From contig JAKSBB010000314.1 in assembly GCA_022361315.1 (NCBI GenBank), forward strand, positions 1 through 7,795: a DNA stretch of 7,795 nucleotides. The letters are read 5' to 3'. This document shows positions 4,601 to 7,795 of this stretch, piece after piece. How positions within the stretch are numbered: position 1 is the stretch's first letter; every line of letters starts with the position of its first letter. Both the position numbers and the translations under genes were made by a program. This stretch comes from Desulfobacterales bacterium (GTDB lineage: Bacteria > Desulfobacterota > Desulfobacteria > Desulfobacterales > Desulfobacteraceae). The notes below the pieces were generated by a model, which was given only the letters and a program-made list of their open reading frames with translations, was not told where the DNA came from and did no database searches.

Positions 4601-6628
4601 ATGAAACCTGAGCATATCCTTGTTGTTGATGATGAGCCTCGAATTGTAGAAAATATATCACGTTGTCTGGCGCGGGAAGGGTTTTTGGTGACCGGTGCCC
4701 ATAATGGCAGCGACGCGGTGACACTCTTCCGCGAACAACAGTTCGATCTGGTCCTTCTGGACATGTCCATGCCCGTTATGGACGGCTATGAGGTCATGGA
4801 GCACCTCTTTGCCATGGACCCTGATGTCCTGATCATCATCATGACCGGATTTGCCTCCATTGAAGCGGCAGTAAAAACCCTGAGACAGGGGGCCTGGGAT
4901 TTCCTGAAAAAGCCTTTTGAGTATGCGGAGCTTGTGAAGACCGTCCAGAACGGGATTACCCAGCGTAATCTTCTGGATGAAAAGCGCGCCTTTGCCGCTC
5001 GGCTGGAAGCATCTGAGCGGCAGTTCCAATACATGGTCAACAATTCTCCTGATCTGATCTTTACCCTGGATTCGCAGGGGTGTTTTACCTTTGTGAATCA
5101 TCAGTTTGAGTCCGTTCTGGGGTTTCCCCGCCAGGTACTTACGGGTATGCCCTTTGAGGATCTGCTTCACGAAGACGACCGTGGCCGGGCACAGGGGTTG
5201 ATCTCCGCAGTCACCTCCGGGAAAAGGGGAAGCGACAGCTTTGAGGGCAATATCGAAATCAACGTCCGGTTTAAAAAGGCCAGTAACCGTCATGCCAAGT
5301 TCGACCCCTATGCCGCCTTTGCCTTCATGGAGTTGAAGGCCTCTGCCATTACACTTCCGGAAGATGAAACCGGAAACATGTCCCAGGGCGTATATGGTGT
5401 GGGAAGAGATGTCTCTGATCGCCTGAAGCTGGAGGAACAGCTCCGTCAGGCCCAGAAGATGGAAGCTTTAGGCACGCTGGCCGGTGGTATTGCCCACGAT
5501 TTCAACAATATTCTCATGGGAATCCAGGGATACGCCTCATTGGTGAAGGCTGGGTTTGACAGAGAGTCAAAGGCCTACCGACGGCTGGCCAGCATAGATG
5601 AGTATGTGAACAACGGGGCGGAGATGGCCCGGCAGCTTCTGGGGTTTGCCCAGAAGAACTGCCACGAAGACTGCAAGCTGAACATGAATTACCTGCTTAA
5701 AATGTCAGCCAAAATGTTCGGCCGGACAAAAAAGGATATCGTTATCCGACAACAGCTGGATAAGGCGTTGTGGCCCACAGTGGTGGACGAAGGCCAGCTG
5801 AAGCAGGTGTTGATGAACCTCTATGTCAACGCATGGCAGGCCATGCCCAACGGCGGTAAGATCACCGTAAGGTCTGAGAATATTATGGTGGATGCCAGAG
5901 AGAGGGATTCATTGGGTCTCGAAGAAACCGGGGCCTACATCAGGATATCTGTTTCAGACACCGGCACCGGTATGGACAAAATCACCATGGCAAGAATTTT
6001 TGATCCCTTTTTCACCACCAAAGAACGGGGACAGGGAACCGGCCTGGGCCTGGCAACCGCCTACGGTATCGTCAAAAGCCATAAGGGAACCTTCCGGGTG
6101 GAATCCAGACCGGGCAAAGGCAGTGTCTTCATGTTTTACCTGCCTGCGGCGGAAGGGTACGGAGACAATACCTGCAGCTATCCCGAGGATGCCTCGGATG
6201 AGACGGATCAGATTGTTGCCGGCCGTGGGCGTATCCTCCTGGTGGATGATGAACGCGGGGTGATTGAGGTCTGTTCGGAGATGCTTGAAACTTTAGGGTA
6301 TGAGGTATTGATTGCCGAGAGCGGTCCGGAGGCCATAACTATCCTCAAGACCGAAACCGCATCGGTTGATCTGGTGATTCTTGACATGGTGATGCCGGGG
6401 ATGAACGGATTTGAAACCTATGAAAAAATCCGTGAGATCAGTCCGGACAGCCGGGTACTGGTCTGTTCCGGGTATTCCAAAGAGGAAGAGGTGATGCAGA
6501 TGATCGAAAAGGGATGTGATGATTACCTGTACAAGCCCTTTGACGTGGCCATGCTTTCGGAGAAACTGCAGGCCGTGTTTCACCGTTCGGTGAGTCATAA
6601 AGGAACGTCCAGAAAAGAAATCGTCTAA
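4601..6628 (+). CDS. Hybrid histidine kinase, REC-PAS-HisKA-HATPase-REC
   Basis: A 675-residue soluble kinase with no membrane segment or signal peptide. Receiver 1 (about 4-120) has acidic D10/D11, phosphoacceptor D54, T82 and K104. A PAS domain lies at about 138-275. The H-box GIAHDFNN (296-303) gives phosphorylated H299. The ATPase has N410 in the N-box, SDTGTGMD (452-459) and GQGTGLGLA (477-485). Receiver 2 (about 544-660) has D549/D550, phosphoacceptor D595, S623 and K645. All catalytic residues are present in both receivers and in the kinase, so it should be active. There is no output domain: phosphate must go on to another protein or be read by protein contact. ATG 4601 is 52 bases after the previous stop with only a weak Shine-Dalgarno (CGGAAAG around 4589-4595), and no in-frame start lies upstream. 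It is probably co-transcribed with the redox gene. The PAS ligand is unknown. Confidence 0.93.
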   Translation: MKPEHILVVDDEPRIVENISRCLAREGFLVTGAHNGSDAVTLFREQQFDLVLLDMSMPVMDGYEVMEHLFAMDPDVLIIIMTGFASIEAAVKTLRQGAWDFLKKPFEYAELVKTVQNGITQRNLLDEKRAFAARLEASERQFQYMVNNSPDLIFTLDSQGCFTFVNHQFESVLGFPRQVLTGMPFEDLLHEDDRGRAQGLISAVTSGKRGSDSFEGNIEINVRFKKASNRHAKFDPYAAFAFMELKASAITLPEDETGNMSQGVYGVGRDVSDRLKLEEQLRQAQKMEALGTLAGGIAHDFNNILMGIQGYASLVKAGFDRESKAYRRLASIDEYVNNGAEMARQLLGFAQKNCHEDCKLNMNYLLKMSAKMFGRTKKDIVIRQQLDKALWPTVVDEGQLKQVLMNLYVNAWQAMPNGGKITVRSENIMVDARERDSLGLEETGAYIRISVSDTGTGMDKITMARIFDPFFTTKERGQGTGLGLATAYGIVKSHKGTFRVESRPGKGSVFMFYLPAAEGYGDNTCSYPEDASDETDQIVAGRGRILLVDDERGVIEVCSEMLETLGYEVLIAESGPEAITILKTETASVDLVILDMVMPGMNGFETYEKIREISPDSRVLVCSGYSKEEEVMQMIEKGCDDYLYKPFDVAMLSEKLQAVFHRSVSHKGTSRKEIV

Positions 6629-6637
6629 ACTATCGTT

Positions 6638-7522
6638 TTAAAACTTGCCAACCTTCCTTATAATCGTTTGAATATCAAGTCTTTCTCTCAATGATTGCTC
6701 CGCTTTTCGTGCATGGCTATACCCCGGGTAGTCGCCGATTCTCACCAGGTACCATATCCCATTCTCTGGTAGTGTCAGGGTAAGAATACGGGCATCACAC
6801 CCTTTGGTGTTGAGATTTTCTCTCAATTTCTGTGCCAAATACTTTACCCGGTATGCCCCTGCCTGGAGTGTATAGTTGGGTATCTCATTGTCCTCACCCG
6901 GCTGGTGTGTGTTTGTATTCTCTAACGGTTGGGGGGCTTCGTCTGCAGGTCTTTCTTCCTTGGGAATTGAATTGTGACTGATATGAATCGAATCCAACGG
7001 TATTTTGAGCAGTGCCAGCTGTTCCCAGGCATAGGATTTATCCGGGGCGGTTTTAATCGCGGCTTTATATGCTGATGCCGCCCTTTCAATTTTTCCGGTG
7101 TTTGCAAGCAGATCGCCTTTTAAACAGAGGGCCATATAATACGCCGGGTTCAGTTCAAGGGCCCGGGATATATCGTCATAGCTTTTTGCGTATTGTTTTA
7201 ATTCCTCTTCACATAAGGCGCGATGAAAATAGGTGCTGGCTTCCGGGGAGAAAAGTGTGATCTCTTGGCTGAATTTTTCAATTGCCCCTTCATAATCGGA
7301 TTTAAAATAACAGGCAACACCCCAATGATGAAAAAGTCCTTTCAGTATAGGCATGAGTGCTGCCGCCTTTTCAAAATCCTCAATTGCCAAATCGTATTGC
7401 TTCGACTTTAGGTGTGCAATTCCACTGTTTTTGTAGGCAATGGCATTGTCAGGGGCTGTTCCGGATTGGGAGGGCTGGTGGGTGAGGAGAATAATGATAA
7501 AAAAGAATAGGATTTTTTTCAC
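6638..7522 (-). CDS. Exported TPR-SPOR domain protein
   Basis: A 294-residue protein with a Sec signal peptide (basic MKK, hydrophobic core to residue 13, cleavage probably near S20/G21; no lipobox cysteine). Four or more TPR helix pairs follow (about 26-175), recognisable from patterns such as AIAYKNSGIAHLKSKQYDLA (27-46) and a run of alanine/tyrosine-spaced repeats. A polar Pro/Glu-rich linker (185-213) leads to a C-terminal SPOR domain (214-294; YTLQAGAYR at 217-225, WYLVRIGDY at 257-265). SPOR domains bind glycan strands stripped of stem peptides at division septa, and TPRs bind partner proteins, so a periplasmic cell-envelope or division scaffold is likely. The start is GTG (complement of 7520-7522), supported by AGGGA (complement of 7530-7534) upstream. 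It converges on the kinase with 9 bases between the stops. Confidence 0.87.
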   Translation of the reverse strand: MKKILFFFIIILLTHQPSQSGTAPDNAIAYKNSGIAHLKSKQYDLAIEDFEKAAALMPILKGLFHHWGVACYFKSDYEGAIEKFSQEITLFSPEASTYFHRALCEEELKQYAKSYDDISRALELNPAYYMALCLKGDLLANTGKIERAASAYKAAIKTAPDKSYAWEQLALLKIPLDSIHISHNSIPKEERPADEAPQPLENTNTHQPGEDNEIPNYTLQAGAYRVKYLAQKLRENLNTKGCDARILTLTLPENGIWYLVRIGDYPGYSHARKAEQSLRERLDIQTIIRKVGKF

Positions 7523-7569
7523 TGCTATTTCCCTGCTGTCAAAGGTGTTGATTTGCCGGATTAAGAATA

Positions 7570-7598
7570 GGATTAGTGAAAAAACATAGTATTGTCAA
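7570..7598 (-). promoter_or_regulatory. Weak candidate promoter for the TPR-SPOR gene
   Basis: On the minus strand a consensus TTGACA (complement of 7593-7598) is followed after 17 bases by TAATCC (complement of 7570-7575), a poor -10 with two matches. The -35 lies inside the palindrome at 7589-7607. The leader would be about 45 bases. The -35 is convincing and the -10 is not. Confidence 0.35.
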
Positions 7599-7607
7599 TG
7601 ACAATAC
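7589..7607. promoter_or_regulatory. Perfect 19-bp palindrome, candidate operator
   Basis: GTATTGTCAATGACAATAC is a perfect 9-bp inverted repeat around one central base (A7598). It lies 67 bases upstream of the GTG start of the TPR-SPOR gene and covers the only TTGACA in that region, the classic layout of a repressor operator. Half-site sequence ATTGTCA recurs at 2319-2325. I do not match it confidently to a known regulator. Confidence 0.65.
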
Positions 7608-7688
7608 CCCGGTGACTTTTTAGGCAAGATCATGAAAAATTTGGATGGAAAACGGTGACTGTGGAAAGGGGAGAATGAAAGAGAGGGC

Positions 7689-7715
7689 GGGTTCTTGGCA
7701 AAATGCCAAGAACCC
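7689..7715 (-). terminator. Perfect 12-bp hairpin after the right-edge gene, no clear U-tract
   Basis: GGGTTCTTGGCA (7689-7700), loop AAA and TGCCAAGAACCC (7704-7715) form an unbroken stem. It begins 12 bases past the stop codon of the minus-strand gene at the right edge, where a terminator is expected. Read on the minus strand it is followed by a pyrimidine-rich but not U-rich stretch (GCCCTCTCTTTC), so termination may be partial, or the element may be an RNA 3'-end stabiliser. Confidence 0.55.
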
Positions 7716-7727
7716 TTGAACTATTGG

Positions 7728-7795
7728 CTATCCGAAAACTTTTTCCAGATCGGGGATGATCTGTTTTTTACGGCTCATGATGCCGGGCAGCCAGC
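7728..7795 (-). CDS. C-terminal end of an unidentified minus-strand gene
   Basis: The minus strand is open from the right edge to TAG (complement of 7728-7730), giving the last 21 residues, which end in QIIPDLEKVFG. The frame enters from outside the window and is followed closely by a strong hairpin, as at the end of a gene. The basic SRKK then IIPDLEKVFG tail looks like a normal helical C-terminus, but the product cannot be named from this fragment. It precedes the TPR-SPOR gene in the same direction, though the 205-base gap with hairpin and operator argues for separate transcripts. Confidence 0.5.
   Translation of the reverse strand, partial: WLPGIMSRKKQIIPDLEKVFG

Noticed and set aside
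4658..5293. A 211-codon open frame antisense to the kinase gene
   Set aside because: It lies entirely over intact receiver and PAS coding sequence, gives a low-complexity basic product with no recognisable domain, and has no ribosome binding site; it is a codon-bias shadow.
6810..6829. Small hairpin TTGAGA-TTTTC-TCTCAA as a terminator for the kinase transcript
   Set aside because: The 6-bp AT-rich stem without a true U-run lies inside the SPOR coding sequence and is too weak.
7610..7660. Direct repeat CGGTGACT at 7610-7617 and 7653-7660
   Set aside because: Eight-base matches at this spacing are expected by chance, and the flanks share nothing.

Overview
The window looks like a chromosomal stretch from an anaerobic Desulfobacterota-type bacterium, such as a sulfate reducer of the Desulfobacter/Desulfobacterium kind. 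This is an inference from three things: an RnfB-type iron-sulfur protein fused to a GltD-like flavoprotein, a soluble REC-PAS-kinase-REC hybrid of the type abundant in that group, and moderate GC with GTG/TTG starts. No mobile element, CRISPR array, tRNA or rRNA was seen.

Layout. The left edge (1-26, minus strand) holds what may be the first codons of a gene that reads out of the window. A plus-strand pair follows: a small TehB-like SAM methyltransferase (217-768, TTG start) and an unrecognised 148-residue protein (753-1199) that overlaps it by 16 bases. A promoter and a 16-bp tandem duplication then lead into an orphan PstS-like periplasmic binding protein (1355-2161), closed by a very strong intrinsic terminator (2195-2243). 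The 302-base gap 2162-2463 has no gene. It holds that terminator, two adjacent dyad symmetries and a good promoter (2368-2397). This promoter drives the main unit: a 694-residue RnfB/GltD-like fusion (2464-4548) and, 52 bases later, a 675-residue hybrid histidine kinase (4601-6628).

On the minus strand, a TPR-SPOR periplasmic protein (6638-7522, GTG start) converges on the kinase with only 9 bases between the stop codons. Upstream of it lie a perfect 19-bp palindrome over a candidate -35, a perfect 12-bp hairpin, and the last 21 codons of another minus-strand gene running in from the right edge.

How the genes may work together. The clearest functional unit is the fusion protein plus kinase. 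One is a membrane-anchored multi-cluster electron carrier and the other a cytosolic signalling hub, probably on one transcript. The oddest point is that the GltD-like half keeps its FAD glycine motif but has lost the glycine-rich NADPH loop, and no rnfACDEG genes are visible beside it. The other genes show no obvious pathway link to this unit.
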